A DNA stretch of 64,000 nt from Maridesulfovibrio salexigens DSM 2638 (GTDB taxonomy: Bacteria > Desulfobacterota > Desulfovibrionia > Desulfovibrionales > Desulfovibrionaceae), in assembly GCF_000023445.1 (NCBI RefSeq), contig NC_012881.1:1493501-1557500 (forward strand). Reading direction: 5' to 3'. The notes under the pieces are model-generated. The model did no database searches and was not told where the DNA came from. It saw only the letters and a program-made list of their open reading frames with translations. Shown piece after piece: positions 8,394 through 16,924 of the stretch; positions within the stretch are counted from its first letter, which is position 1; every line of letters starts with the position of its first letter. The position numbers were made by a program, and so were the translations under genes.

Positions 8394-10343
8394 CTATACA
8401 CAAGGACAAGGTCTGGGCTGTTTTTTGATCTCGGCCTTTCTGGGCAGTAAGATTGTAAACGTCGTTCCCTGGTTTGGTTCAGATTCTACGCTTATCTTGC
8501 CGCCGTGCTGCTCAATTGTCTGGTTGGAAATGAACAGACCTATTCCGGTACCCCGTTTGCCTTTGGAAGAAAAGAAAAGAGTAAATATCTTTTCACGGGT
8601 TTCCTGATCCATGCCCGAGCCGTTGTCACTGATCTTGATTTCGATCTCGTCTGCTATTTCTCGGGCGGATATGTTTATAGAATATTCCTTGTCTGGAAGC
8701 GGCGAATCACAGGCATCCACTGCATTCTCCAGAAAGTTTACTAAAGCGGCAGACATGGAGCTGGTATCTATTTCAATATTGCCGAGTTCTTTGGGAATGT
8801 CGATGTTATAGGAAACATTTGCAGCAGCAGCTTTCGTCGCAATCAGAGCTGCGGTATCGCGCAGGAAGTTACCAGCGCCAATGGTCTCGGTCTCGATTTC
8901 GCGGGATTTTGCGTAGTAAAGGATGTCCAGCACCATTTTTTTGACCCGGCCAACCACATCTTTCAAAGTTTTGGTAGCATCTTCAACTCTGGTGGAATCA
9001 TTTTTACGCAGACCGGATTCAAGGCGGTATAAGCCTCCATCCAGAGCAGTAAGCATCCCTTTTACACCATGAGACATGGAACCAAGCATGAAACCAAGTG
9101 ATGTCAGGTGATCCTGAAGTCGACGAATCTCGGTAATGTCAGTAGACATTTCCATTACCTGCTTGATCTCTCCATATGCATTACGCAGAGGGGCAGACCA
9201 GACCAGCATGTTTTTCTGTTCGCCGTTTTTGGTTGTAACTACTGTCTCCATCTGGTGTGATTCACCGTCTTTGAAAGTACGCTGGACCGGACATTCATCA
9301 CAGGGAGTATCACGGTGTTTGTAGGATGAGTAGCAGGTGCCTCCAATCGGTTCCAGAAAGTCATCCTTAAAACGCCGGTTAACTTCCGCTATGGTGTAGT
9401 CCTTGTTTTGGACAGAGATATAGCAGGGGGCTTCGTCAAAAAGACGCTGAAATTTTGATTGCGTTTCAAGCAGTTCATCACGCAAACGTTGCAGCTCGGT
9501 CATATCCACGGAAATATCGAGAACAAGTTCGATCTCTCCATTCTTAGCGGGGATGGGAGCCGTATAGACGGTTACAGGGATTTCTTCTCCGTCTTCTGTT
9601 ATAAAAGTTTCCTTGCTGCGCTGGCCTTTACCGGTCTGGAAGGTAAGTTGAACCGGACATGCGTTCCCTGCTGAAGTTCGGTCGGAGTATATATCAAAGC
9701 TGTTTTTACCGACCACGTCACCGAGACGTTCTTTGAGAAGTTTGTTTGTGGCGACAATTTCGAGGTAGCGGTTGTGGATGGAGACCAGACAGGGAAGTTC
9801 GTTAAACATGCTGCTCTCGGATTCCACTTCATGGGCCGCATTCGATAGGGCGTCAGTAATCCCTTCCACAACCTGACAGGCAGCGTTCTGGCGTTCAAGC
9901 TCAACAATGCGGCTGGTCTTTTCTTCGACCATTTTTTCGAGATTTTCTGTGTATTCCTTAACCTGCCGCTTAAGATGAATTTTTTCCATTACCCGCTCAA
10001 GAGAGAGTTCAAGAACATCATCATCAACGGGTTTGGTAATAAAGTCGGCAGCATCGTTCTTAAGAGATTCAATGGCCAGATCAAGATCTCCATGCCCAGT
10101 AAGCATGATGACTTCAATGTGCGGATGGTCTTCTTTGATGGCTTTAAGTAAATCGATACCATCCATTCTCGGCATTTTGATGTCGGTGACAATTATATCA
10201 GGGTGAAAATTTTCAAGCAGCTTAAGAGCCTCAACCCCGTTTTCCGCAGTTTCAACCGTATAACCGAAATCCATAAGAGTGAGTCCGAGGAATCTTCTAA
10301 GGCCTTCCTCATCATCAACAAGCATAATTTTATTGTCACTCAT
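8394..10343 (-). CDS. Response regulator-histidine kinase hybrid (REC-PAS-PAS-HisKA-HATPase)
   Basis: I place the start at the ATG at 10343 (MSDNKIMLVDDE), where the REC domain begins; an ATG seven codons upstream (10364) is possible and has a GGAG nine bases before it. A receiver domain (IVTDIKMPRMDG phosphorylation loop) and a coiled linker are followed by two PAS domains. The second has the C...CDECP cluster; the first keeps only the final Cys-Pro. An unusual HisKA (SMSHGVKGML) and a catalytic domain (GTGIGLFIS) end the protein. It has no membrane segment, so it is a soluble kinase probably fed by phosphotransfer within this regulatory cluster. Confidence 0.88.
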   Translation of the reverse strand: MSDNKIMLVDDEEGLRRFLGLTLMDFGYTVETAENGVEALKLLENFHPDIIVTDIKMPRMDGIDLLKAIKEDHPHIEVIMLTGHGDLDLAIESLKNDAADFITKPVDDDVLELSLERVMEKIHLKRQVKEYTENLEKMVEEKTSRIVELERQNAACQVVEGITDALSNAAHEVESESSMFNELPCLVSIHNRYLEIVATNKLLKERLGDVVGKNSFDIYSDRTSAGNACPVQLTFQTGKGQRSKETFITEDGEEIPVTVYTAPIPAKNGEIELVLDISVDMTELQRLRDELLETQSKFQRLFDEAPCYISVQNKDYTIAEVNRRFKDDFLEPIGGTCYSSYKHRDTPCDECPVQRTFKDGESHQMETVVTTKNGEQKNMLVWSAPLRNAYGEIKQVMEMSTDITEIRRLQDHLTSLGFMLGSMSHGVKGMLTALDGGLYRLESGLRKNDSTRVEDATKTLKDVVGRVKKMVLDILYYAKSREIETETIGAGNFLRDTAALIATKAAAANVSYNIDIPKELGNIEIDTSSMSAALVNFLENAVDACDSPLPDKEYSINISAREIADEIEIKISDNGSGMDQETREKIFTLFFSSKGKRGTGIGLFISNQTIEQHGGKISVESEPNQGTTFTILLPRKAEIKKQPRPCPCV

Positions 10344-10432
10344 CACTGCACCCCGCAAAGTCATGACACAAGTCTCCAGCCAAATCGCCGGACAAAATTC
10401 AAGTTAGAAAGGCCCCCCCGTCGACAAGCAAG

Positions 10433-10798
10433 CTAGTCGTCGGTCTCGCCCAGAGCCTTTCTAACTATTTCAATAACTTCAGTGGGATCAAAAGGCTTTT
10501 TAATTGTTGCCACAGCCCGTTTGATCGCCATGTGAATTCCCGGAAGACCGCTGATAACGATTACCGGGATATTGGAAAATTCATCTTCGAGGGTCAGGCG
10601 TCTGTAGAAACGCGGTCCCCATTCATGGGGCATTTCCAGATCAAGAGTAATCAGGTCCGGCTTTTCGGCCATGGCCACATCGAAGGCAGATACGCCGTCG
10701 GACGCACGACAAGTAAGGTAACCGTGGTCCTCGAATACCGTTACGAGGTAATCCACGATATACGGGTCATCATCCACAACCATTATTTTTTTGGGCAT
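10433..10798 (-). CDS. Single-domain response regulator (second copy)
   Basis: The ATG at 10798 has AGGTGG five bases upstream and is preferred over an earlier GTG, giving 121 aa. It is a stand-alone receiver: DDD acidic pocket near the N terminus, phospho-acceptor in LITLDLEMP, switch Ser in VIVISGL and Lys in KKPFD. It is clearly a paralogue of the 117-aa regulator upstream, sharing the uncommon EWGPRFYR segment. No output domain is present, so it acts through protein contacts or phosphorelay. It is separated from the hmc transcript by a terminator and may start a transcript continuing into the hybrid kinase gene 69 bp on. Confidence 0.88.
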   Translation of the reverse strand: MPKKIMVVDDDPYIVDYLVTVFEDHGYLTCRASDGVSAFDVAMAEKPDLITLDLEMPHEWGPRFYRRLTLEDEFSNIPVIVISGLPGIHMAIKRAVATIKKPFDPTEVIEIVRKALGETDD

Positions 10799-10882
10799 TA
10801 TTTCCACCTGTGCAATGATTTTAAGGGGTTATGTTTCCCTGTGGGATGAAGCCTACACCTAGCCTGCATGTTATTTCAAGTT

Positions 10883-10920
10883 AAAAAAATGGCCGGCCGG
10901 TGTGTGAACACCGACCGGCC
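10883..10920 (-). terminator. Strong terminator ending the hmc-usp-response regulator transcript
   Basis: A GC-rich 13-bp stem (GGCCGGYCGGTGT paired with its complement, one mismatch) with a four-base loop is followed on the minus strand by seven U. It lies 20-57 bp after the 117-aa response regulator stop and separates the hmc operon from the second regulator gene. Confidence 0.85.
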
Positions 10921-10939
10921 CGATATGGATTCCCGTGGA

Positions 10940-11293
10940 TTAGCCGATTGTGTCCTTCACAATCCTGATTAGCTCTTCTGCATCGAAGGGCTTGGTCAGA
11001 GTAGCTACAGCTTTGGGAATTGCGTACTTATTAGCGTTCAGACCGCTGATAACGATAACCGGAGTTCTTTTGAACTCATCGTTCTGGGAAAGCTTGCGGT
11101 AGAAACGGGGACCCCACTCACCGGGCATTTCCAGATCAAGAGTGATAAGGTCAGGTTTCTCAGTTTCCACAGCTTCCATAGCAACGGAACCGTCTTCGGC
11201 CATTGCAGTTTCGTAGCCGTTATCGGTGAACAGTTCGCTCAGGTAAGAACGAATATCCTGATCGTCATCTATAATTAAGATCTTCTTAGACAT
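10940..11293 (-). CDS. Single-domain response regulator of the hmc operon (Rrf1-like)
   Basis: The 117-aa receiver-only protein has DDD, LITLDLEMP, VIVISGL and TKPFD motifs and a strong AGGAGG ribosome site. In D. vulgaris the hmc operon ends with rrf1, a response regulator, so this gene is the positional counterpart; a universal stress protein gene is inserted between it and hmcF here. It shares the EWGPRFYR segment with the next regulator, pointing to a tandem duplication. It is the last gene before the terminator. Confidence 0.88.
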   Translation of the reverse strand: MSKKILIIDDDQDIRSYLSELFTDNGYETAMAEDGSVAMEAVETEKPDLITLDLEMPGEWGPRFYRKLSQNDEFKRTPVIVISGLNANKYAIPKAVATLTKPFDAEELIRIVKDTIG

Positions 11294-11331
11294 AATAACT
11301 CCTCCTGTTGAATCTTTTCCCTCGTTATTTC

Positions 11332-11360
11332 CCGGCAGCCTGAAGGTGTTAGGCTGCCGG
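11332..11360 (-). other. Intergenic stem-loop between usp and response regulator
   Basis: A 10-bp perfect stem (CCGGCAGCCT / AGGCTGCCGG) with a 9-base loop lies between two co-directional genes. No U tract follows on the minus strand, so it is more likely an RNA stability or processing element than a terminator. Confidence 0.5.
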
Positions 11361-11396
11361 AATTAGCGATTAATCAGATTCAGTTATACTTACAGC

Positions 11397-12290
11397 CTAA
11401 ACTTTATCGGGCTTGCTGACGCTGACCACCGGGCAGTTTGCCCTTAAGATGACCTGCTCAACGGTTGAACCGATACGTGCTCTTTCCGGATCAAGCTCAT
11501 TGGTGTGATGGGCGAGGCAGATAAGGTCCACGCTCTTTTCACGGGCAAGCTTGACGATCTCGACGTAGGGAGTTCCTTCCCATACTTCGATGTCGTAGTT
11601 TTTGAAATCACCCATAAGAGGGACGTAGGTTTCTCTGATACGCTTGCGGGCGATGATCAGGTTTTCCTCGATTTCATTCTGGTCCAGAACCTTGCCGCTG
11701 ATATCCAGGGCATGGAAGATAGTCAGGTCGCAGTCGAGTTCGCGGGCTGTGGACAGAGCGAATTTGAAAGCGCTCTCAGCCTGCTTGGAGAAGTCGGTAC
11801 CAAAAAGGATGTTGGAGAACCCGCCCCAGTAGGATGCGGATTCACGGTGTACGGAAAGAACCGGGCAGCGAGCGGCTTTTGCTACTTTCTGCATGGTGCT
11901 TCCGGGGTAACCCTTGTGGAATGATGCACTTTCGCCGGAGCTTGCAGCCATGACCACGAGGTCGCTGTCAGCTTTACGGGCTTCACGCAGGATTTCACGG
12001 GAAGGTACACCGGTTGTCAGAACGATCTTGGCGTTGTCAGCTCCTTCGAACTGTTTGGCAAAGGTGGTTTTGAGTTCTTCTTCAACCCAAGCGAGGTATT
12101 CTTCATCAACCTCAACCTCTTCACCGGTTCGAACGTCGTTGACAACGTGGGAAAAAGCCTTGGTAGGCACACCCACAACATGGAAGATCGTTACTTCGGA
12201 ACCGTAGCGTTTCGCCATGTCGAAGGCTACGCGGGCGGCACCGAAGCTCGCAGGAGAGCCGGTAGTCGCCAAAAGGATTTTCTTAAACAT
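11397..12290 (-). CDS. Universal stress protein with two tandem Usp domains
   Basis: The 297-aa protein has two UspA-type domains (about 1-148 and 155-297). Each begins with a beta strand (KKILLATTGS; SNILFGTDFS) and ends with the nucleotide-binding signature, GYPGSTMQKVAKAARCPVLSV in the first and ARIGSTVEQVILRANCPVVSV in the second. The G-X-S/T pattern suggests ATP binding in both. It is cytoplasmic. It is cotranscribed with hmcF (62 bp gap), which couples a stress/energy-status protein to the Hmc complex; its exact role is unknown. Confidence 0.92.
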   Translation of the reverse strand: MFKKILLATTGSPASFGAARVAFDMAKRYGSEVTIFHVVGVPTKAFSHVVNDVRTGEEVEVDEEYLAWVEEELKTTFAKQFEGADNAKIVLTTGVPSREILREARKADSDLVVMAASSGESASFHKGYPGSTMQKVAKAARCPVLSVHRESASYWGGFSNILFGTDFSKQAESAFKFALSTARELDCDLTIFHALDISGKVLDQNEIEENLIIARKRIRETYVPLMGDFKNYDIEVWEGTPYVEIVKLAREKSVDLICLAHHTNELDPERARIGSTVEQVILRANCPVVSVSKPDKV

Positions 12291-12326
12291 GTGACACCTC
12301 GTTCGTTGCGGACAATATCAGATAAT

Positions 12327-12348
12327 CATCGGCCCCGAAGGGCCGATG
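12327..12348 (-). other. Hairpin between hmcF and usp
   Basis: A 9-bp perfect stem (CATCGGCCC / GGGCCGATG) with a four-base loop starts right after the hmcF stop. It lacks a U tract and is probably a processing or partial attenuation element within the operon. Confidence 0.45.
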
Positions 12349-12352
12349 GCTA

Positions 12353-13741
12353 CTACCATTCGACTCGCATGCCTTCGGGAACGTCCAGCATACCAATGAT
12401 CAGGGGCTTAAGGAAGGACCAGCGGATACCGATCTCATATTCTTCCTCAAGATCTCGGATTGCGTCCCAGCAGTTATGACAGGGAGCAATAACCAGCTTA
12501 CAGCCGGTGTCGAGGATCTGATCCATTTTTTTACGCAGGGCTACGTTGCGCTGTTCGCGGTACATGCCGATTCCGTTGAATCCGCCACCGCCACCGCAGC
12601 AGTAGTTATGTTCCTTATTAGGTGCCATTTCCACGAAGTATCCGGGCTCTACAATGTAGCTGATAATTTCGCGGGTAACATCTTTAAGACCCTGGTTACG
12701 CACGTAGTTACAAGAATCCTGAAGGGTTACAGGTTCTTTAATGCGTTTCGCGGGGTCGATTTTAAGCTTGCCTTCGCGCAGTGCTTCAGCCAGCCATTCA
12801 ACGTAGTGAATGTAGGGCTTGGGCGGAAGACCGTCTTCACGACCGGCCCAGTAGGGGCCTTCGATAACGGTTGCGCGGTGAGCGTGACCGCACTCGGTAC
12901 CGGTTACGCGTGCAGGGTTCAAACGTTCAATCGCATCGTAGACGTGGTTGACGTTGTCCTTGCAGCATTCCCAGTCACCGGCAAACATGGACAGGGAAGT
13001 CTGTTCCCAGCCTTCAGAAGGCACGGTCCAGTTGGTTCCTGCCACGTGGAAGAGAATCGCAGCTTCAGCGAGATCTTCCGGGTAGTGCTTGGGCTCACGG
13101 GCGTTACATGTGTACATGATATCGGCGTCCTGCTTGTCCACAGGGATGGTCAGACCTGGCCATTCTTCCTCGGTCTCTTCAGCCATCCACTCACAGGTTT
13201 CAACCCAGTCTTCAGTGGTGACGTCCATCTGTGCGCGGTAAACGCGGTGCATGCCGGAACCGATTTTCAGTTCCCAGGGAACAAAGCCCTGAGAGTAGAG
13301 GAGTCCACGCAGGTAGGAGAACATGACACCCATGTCGATGCCGTGGGGGCAGTACATACCGCAGCGGTTGCAGCAGGTGCACTGGGACCAGGCAACTTCC
13401 ATGCAGTGGCGCATGAAGGCGTTGTCCACCTGTCCTTTTTTCTTGACGATGTGGCCAAGAGTGGACTGGATTTTATAAGAAGGTACCTGTTCGGGTACAC
13501 AGTCGTTAACCTGATAAAGGAAACAGCTGTCGGCGCAGAGGCCGCAGTGGGCGCAGATTTCAAGCCAGGTTTTGGTTCTGGACTTCATGGTCTTCTGGAT
13601 AGTGGCCCACAATGCATTTGTGTCCACGTCCAGCTGTTCCATCTCAGCGTAGTATTGCTTGCCGCTCTTGTCCGCGAGAGTCAGCTTAAGCTGCTCGTCG
13701 GTTTTGATCGGCTGTCTGTTACAAAGCTTACCTTGAGGCAT
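12353..13741 (-). CDS. hmcF: HmcF, cytoplasmic HdrD-like iron-sulfur subunit of the Hmc complex
   Basis: The 462-aa protein has two [4Fe-4S] ferredoxin motifs (C63, C66, C69, C73 and C121, C124, C127, C131-Pro) followed by two CCG domains of the heterodisulfide-reductase type, the first starting with a CC pair near [10 protein letters not shown] and the second with [12 protein letters not shown] and later APCHNC. It is expected on the cytoplasmic face, handing electrons to or from the membrane subunits HmcC/HmcE. There is no signal peptide. It is 33 bp downstream of hmcE. Confidence 0.93.
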   Translation of the reverse strand: MPQGKLCNRQPIKTDEQLKLTLADKSGKQYYAEMEQLDVDTNALWATIQKTMKSRTKTWLEICAHCGLCADSCFLYQVNDCVPEQVPSYKIQSTLGHIVKKKGQVDNAFMRHCMEVAWSQCTCCNRCGMYCPHGIDMGVMFSYLRGLLYSQGFVPWELKIGSGMHRVYRAQMDVTTEDWVETCEWMAEETEEEWPGLTIPVDKQDADIMYTCNAREPKHYPEDLAEAAILFHVAGTNWTVPSEGWEQTSLSMFAGDWECCKDNVNHVYDAIERLNPARVTGTECGHAHRATVIEGPYWAGREDGLPPKPYIHYVEWLAEALREGKLKIDPAKRIKEPVTLQDSCNYVRNQGLKDVTREIISYIVEPGYFVEMAPNKEHNYCCGGGGGFNGIGMYREQRNVALRKKMDQILDTGCKLVIAPCHNCWDAIRDLEEEYEIGIRWSFLKPLIIGMLDVPEGMRVEW

Positions 13742-13774
13742 TTTCTTTCTCCTGTTCGGCTGTGATTCTTCCTG

Positions 13775-14452
13775 TTACCAGGAGAAGGTGGAGCCTTTCA
13801 TACCGCCGCGTTTAATGCCGTAGTCCATTCCGAGCTGTGCACGGGAACAGAAGAAGAGCACGCAGTGGCTGAGTTTGGTGAAAGGCAGGCACAGCAACCA
13901 GATTTCGCCGGTAATAATGTGGGTCAGCAGCCAGAAGTTGTAGTCACCCATGTGGTAACGGGCGATGAGGCCGGTTACGAAAGGAGCTACGGTGATGATC
14001 AGCAGCAGGTAATCATATGCTGTGGTCAGGATTCTTACTTCCGGGAGTGCAAAGCGGCGGGCGATGATAGCAACGCAGGCCACGATTACAGTCCATGACA
14101 GCAGGTCCGCAAGGAATGCGGGCATCTGCGGCAGGCTGAAGCCCAGGTTTTCTTGCAGCATGATGTTATGAGCTGCGAGGAAAATGGGGGTTAAAAGCAG
14201 TCCGATGTGGAATGCAAAGAATATGAAAGTAAAGCCGGGTTTCTTTCTCCATCCACGTGCACCCACGGGATTGAGCCAGCTGATTATCGAATTGAATGCA
14301 CCTTTAAGTCCATAGGACATGTGGGCTTTGTATGCCACGCGGTCGAGCTGCTGGCTGAGGCCCTTGAAGTAGAGCACGATGCGAACCAGCAGGCCGCCGA
14401 AGCTGATCGCGAAGACCAGCCAGAGCAGGGGCCCTGTCAGAAGTTCATACAT
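13775..14452 (-). CDS. hmcE: HmcE, integral membrane cytochrome b-like subunit
   Basis: The 225-aa product has five or so transmembrane helices and resembles NarI/DsrM-type haem b subunits, with histidines placed in helices (AFHIGLLLTPIFLAAHN; LTHIITGEIWLLCLPFTKLSH). It should carry electrons across the membrane between the periplasmic cytochrome side and HmcF. It sits in the conserved hmc order between hmcD and hmcF. Confidence 0.9.
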   Translation of the reverse strand: MYELLTGPLLWLVFAISFGGLLVRIVLYFKGLSQQLDRVAYKAHMSYGLKGAFNSIISWLNPVGARGWRKKPGFTFIFFAFHIGLLLTPIFLAAHNIMLQENLGFSLPQMPAFLADLLSWTVIVACVAIIARRFALPEVRILTTAYDYLLLIITVAPFVTGLIARYHMGDYNFWLLTHIITGEIWLLCLPFTKLSHCVLFFCSRAQLGMDYGIKRGGMKGSTFSW

Positions 14453-14476
14453 TATAGTTTCTCCTCGAATCTCGGC

Positions 14477-14638
14477 TTAATGGTGGTCGCCGTAGTTCTT
14501 CTTGTTTTCGTCACGGTAGGCCTTTCCACCCATGAGGAACTGCCAGAACATAGTGACTCCGACCAGTGCTCCACCCATCAGAAGGTACATGATACCTTTG
14601 GTGAATGTGTAGTATTCCTGAAGGTTATGTGCTTCCAT
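14477..14638 (-). CDS. hmcD: HmcD, 53-aa small membrane subunit
   Basis: Reading the minus strand from the ATG at 14638 gives MEAHNLQEYYTFTKGIMYLL... ending ...KKNYGDHH. There is a single transmembrane helix at about residues 15-38 and a charged cytoplasmic tail. AAGGAG lies just upstream. The size, one-helix topology and position between hmcC and hmcE match HmcD of D. vulgaris. Its function in the complex is unknown; it may be an assembly or stability subunit. The gene is short enough to be missed by length-filtered gene calling. Confidence 0.88.
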   Translation of the reverse strand: MEAHNLQEYYTFTKGIMYLLMGGALVGVTMFWQFLMGGKAYRDENKKNYGDHH

Positions 14639-14661
14639 TTTACTATCTCCTTAAGGTCGGC

Positions 14662-15834
14662 CTAGTGGTCGCCTTTGTAGTCAGAGTGCTCAAAGAAGAT
14701 GGGCATTCTGGTGGTGATGAAACGGAAAATCACAACACCGAGAGTTACGATGAATACGGAGATTCCGATTTCAGTCATGCTGGGGAAGTACCTGTCAGCT
14801 GCGGGCAGGTGGTAGTTGAACGCAATCATGGAAACGTTGAACCTGTTGAACACGATACCGAGAACGGTAATGATCGCTGCTTTTTTGATCAGGCCAAGGT
14901 TTCTGTCACGTACACCCACAGCATAGAGGAAGCAGGGCAGGGCCACGAAGCCGAGCATTTCAGTCAGGAACACAAGTCCGTAACCGGATGCGAGGTAGTG
15001 CCAGTTGTTATCGTAAGCTACACCCATGGTTTTGATGAAGAAGTAGCCGAAGAGAACAAGTGACGCAGCCTTACCGAAGCCGAATACGACACTGTCGTGG
15101 TGCTTGAGGTATTCTTCGTCCATCATGCGGTGCAGCTTCTTGTGGGACATGGAGCCCTCGAAGATGACCATGGACATACCTGCTGCAATACTTGAAACAA
15201 AGAAGTAGAGCGGCATGTAGGGTGAATACCAGAGCGGATGCAGCTTGGACGGTGCGATGGTGTACAGCGCGCCGAGAGAAGACTGGTGCAGGGTGGAGAG
15301 CACTACGCCGAAGATAGTCAGCACGAGGGTCAGTTTAACGACCACTTTGCGGATTTTCTTCCAGCCCAGCCATTCAAACATGGCCGGAGTGAACTCGATG
15401 AAGAGCACAGTCAGGTAAAGCATAACGCACAGACCAACTTCGAAGAGCAGGGAGGTTGTACCCTGAGATACGAAGATGGGGTAAGGCAGTCTCCACGGAC
15501 GACCGAGGTCGTACTGCAGAGCGAATACAACCAGAGCGTAGCCGAGGAAGGCTGTCAGGATTGCCGGACGTACAGCGGAGTGAAAGCGCTTGAGTCCGAA
15601 GATATAGCAGGCTGCGGAGGTAGTGTATCCGCCTGCTGCAAGGGCAACACCGCAGAGCAGGTCGAATCCGATCCAGATTCCCCACGGGTTGTTGTCATCA
15701 AGGTTGGTTACGGGACCGATCCCCTGAGTGAATCTGAGTACGGAGAGTACCAGACCCATTACGAGGATGGCGCCAGCCACCAGATTGAAGGTATTGAAGG
15801 CCGATTTAGGGCCGTTGTTCGCGGGAGTGGACAT
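14662..15834 (-). CDS. hmcC: HmcC, NrfD-like polytopic membrane subunit
   Basis: The 390-aa protein has about ten transmembrane helices and belongs to the NrfD/PsrC family of quinone-interacting membrane anchors (NNPWGIWIGFDLLCGVALAAGG near the N terminus, with charged residues in the early helices). It partners the ferredoxin-like HmcB. Its start codon overlaps the hmcB stop by one base (TAATG), which implies translational coupling. Confidence 0.93.
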   Translation of the reverse strand: MSTPANNGPKSAFNTFNLVAGAILVMGLVLSVLRFTQGIGPVTNLDDNNPWGIWIGFDLLCGVALAAGGYTTSAACYIFGLKRFHSAVRPAILTAFLGYALVVFALQYDLGRPWRLPYPIFVSQGTTSLLFEVGLCVMLYLTVLFIEFTPAMFEWLGWKKIRKVVVKLTLVLTIFGVVLSTLHQSSLGALYTIAPSKLHPLWYSPYMPLYFFVSSIAAGMSMVIFEGSMSHKKLHRMMDEEYLKHHDSVVFGFGKAASLVLFGYFFIKTMGVAYDNNWHYLASGYGLVFLTEMLGFVALPCFLYAVGVRDRNLGLIKKAAIITVLGIVFNRFNVSMIAFNYHLPAADRYFPSMTEIGISVFIVTLGVVIFRFITTRMPIFFEHSDYKGDH

Positions 15835-16895
15835 TATGATTCCTCCTTCTCGCTGTTTTCAGCCACTTCTTCCTCTTTGGGAGCAAGGGCTTCTTCCACG
15901 GCTTTCTTGACCTCGACTTCGATTTTGCGCTTGTTGGCTACATCAGCCTTTTCAAGTGCATCGGAGAGAGTCTTTTCAGCTTCCGCGCTTGCCTTGGCAA
16001 GTGCGTTCTTTACTGCTTCCTCACGCTCTTCGTCAGCGATTTTGCTGTTGCGTTTGCTTACAGCGTAGATACCGCCGAGAAGTACGGGCCAGAGACCTGC
16101 AACCATGGGAACTGCTGCCAGTGCTCCGGCAGTGAGTTCGGGTGCGGACTTGGTACCGAGGTCTTCGCGCATGCCGATTTCGTTGAAGGGTACTCCGGAG
16201 AGATACATCCAGCTGGTGCCGCCCATTTCATTTTCACCGTAGATGTGGTGAACGTAACGGTCAGGGTTGCGGCGGATGCGCTCGCGAGCGATGGTGATGA
16301 GTTCTTCCCTTTCACCGAAAACAAGTGCTTCCTTGGGGCAGTCCTCAACACAGCCGGGCAGTTTGCCTTCAGCCAGACGGGGTGCGCACATGGTGCACTT
16401 CATGACTCTGGGAGTCAGGGGCTCATCATATTCGTAAGTCGGGACTTCGAAGGGGCACGCTACCATGCAGTAGCGGCAACCTACACAAACCGACTCATCG
16501 TAAACAACTGCGCCGTTGGGCAGTTTCTTGAATGCTTTTACAAAGCATGCGGATGCGCAGGCGGGCTCAAGACAGTGGTTGCACTGGGACTTACGGAACA
16601 CGGGGTTCTTGGGTCCACCGTACTTGTTGACCACGGTAAAGGTCTTGGCATCGGTTCTGCGTTTGTTATCCAGCACGGACAGGTCGTCGAATTTTTTCTC
16701 GGGCTCGGGAAGCTTGTTGACCTTGTTACAGGCCGCTTCACATTTGCGGCAACCGATACAGCGGGTCGCGTCGAAGAGTACACCCTTGCTACCGGGATAA
16801 CCCTTGAACTCCTTGCCTGCGGCCTCGGCTCCTGCGGGGAGGCTTGCTCCCACGCAGGCTGCGCCAAGCATTCCGAGGAATGTTCTGCGTTGCAT
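15834..16895 (-). CDS. hmcB: HmcB, Tat-exported four-cluster ferredoxin subunit with membrane anchor and coiled tail
   Basis: The 353-aa protein starts with a Tat signal ([10 protein letters not shown], twin arginine at 3-4, ending at AGAEA). Four Cys groups follow: C46/49/52/56, a [13 protein letters not shown] group, [13 protein letters not shown] and a CTMC...CVEDCPK group, the set of an NrfC/HybA-type protein. A transmembrane helix lies at about 255-280, and the last ~70 residues are a charged, Ala/Glu/Lys-rich helix likely to form a coiled coil. It transfers electrons between the 16-haem HmcA and HmcC. Confidence 0.93.
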   Translation of the reverse strand: MQRRTFLGMLGAACVGASLPAGAEAAGKEFKGYPGSKGVLFDATRCIGCRKCEAACNKVNKLPEPEKKFDDLSVLDNKRRTDAKTFTVVNKYGGPKNPVFRKSQCNHCLEPACASACFVKAFKKLPNGAVVYDESVCVGCRYCMVACPFEVPTYEYDEPLTPRVMKCTMCAPRLAEGKLPGCVEDCPKEALVFGEREELITIARERIRRNPDRYVHHIYGENEMGGTSWMYLSGVPFNEIGMREDLGTKSAPELTAGALAAVPMVAGLWPVLLGGIYAVSKRNSKIADEEREEAVKNALAKASAEAEKTLSDALEKADVANKRKIEVEVKKAVEEALAPKEEEVAENSEKEES

Positions 16896-16924
16896 TTATC
16901 TGTTCTCCTTCAGGCTATCCGTTA

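Noticed and set aside
12476-13765. 429-codon open frame on the plus strand opposite hmcF
   Set aside because: It is an antisense shadow of the well-supported HmcF gene; the translation is low-complexity Val/Phe/His-rich with no family features or ribosome site.
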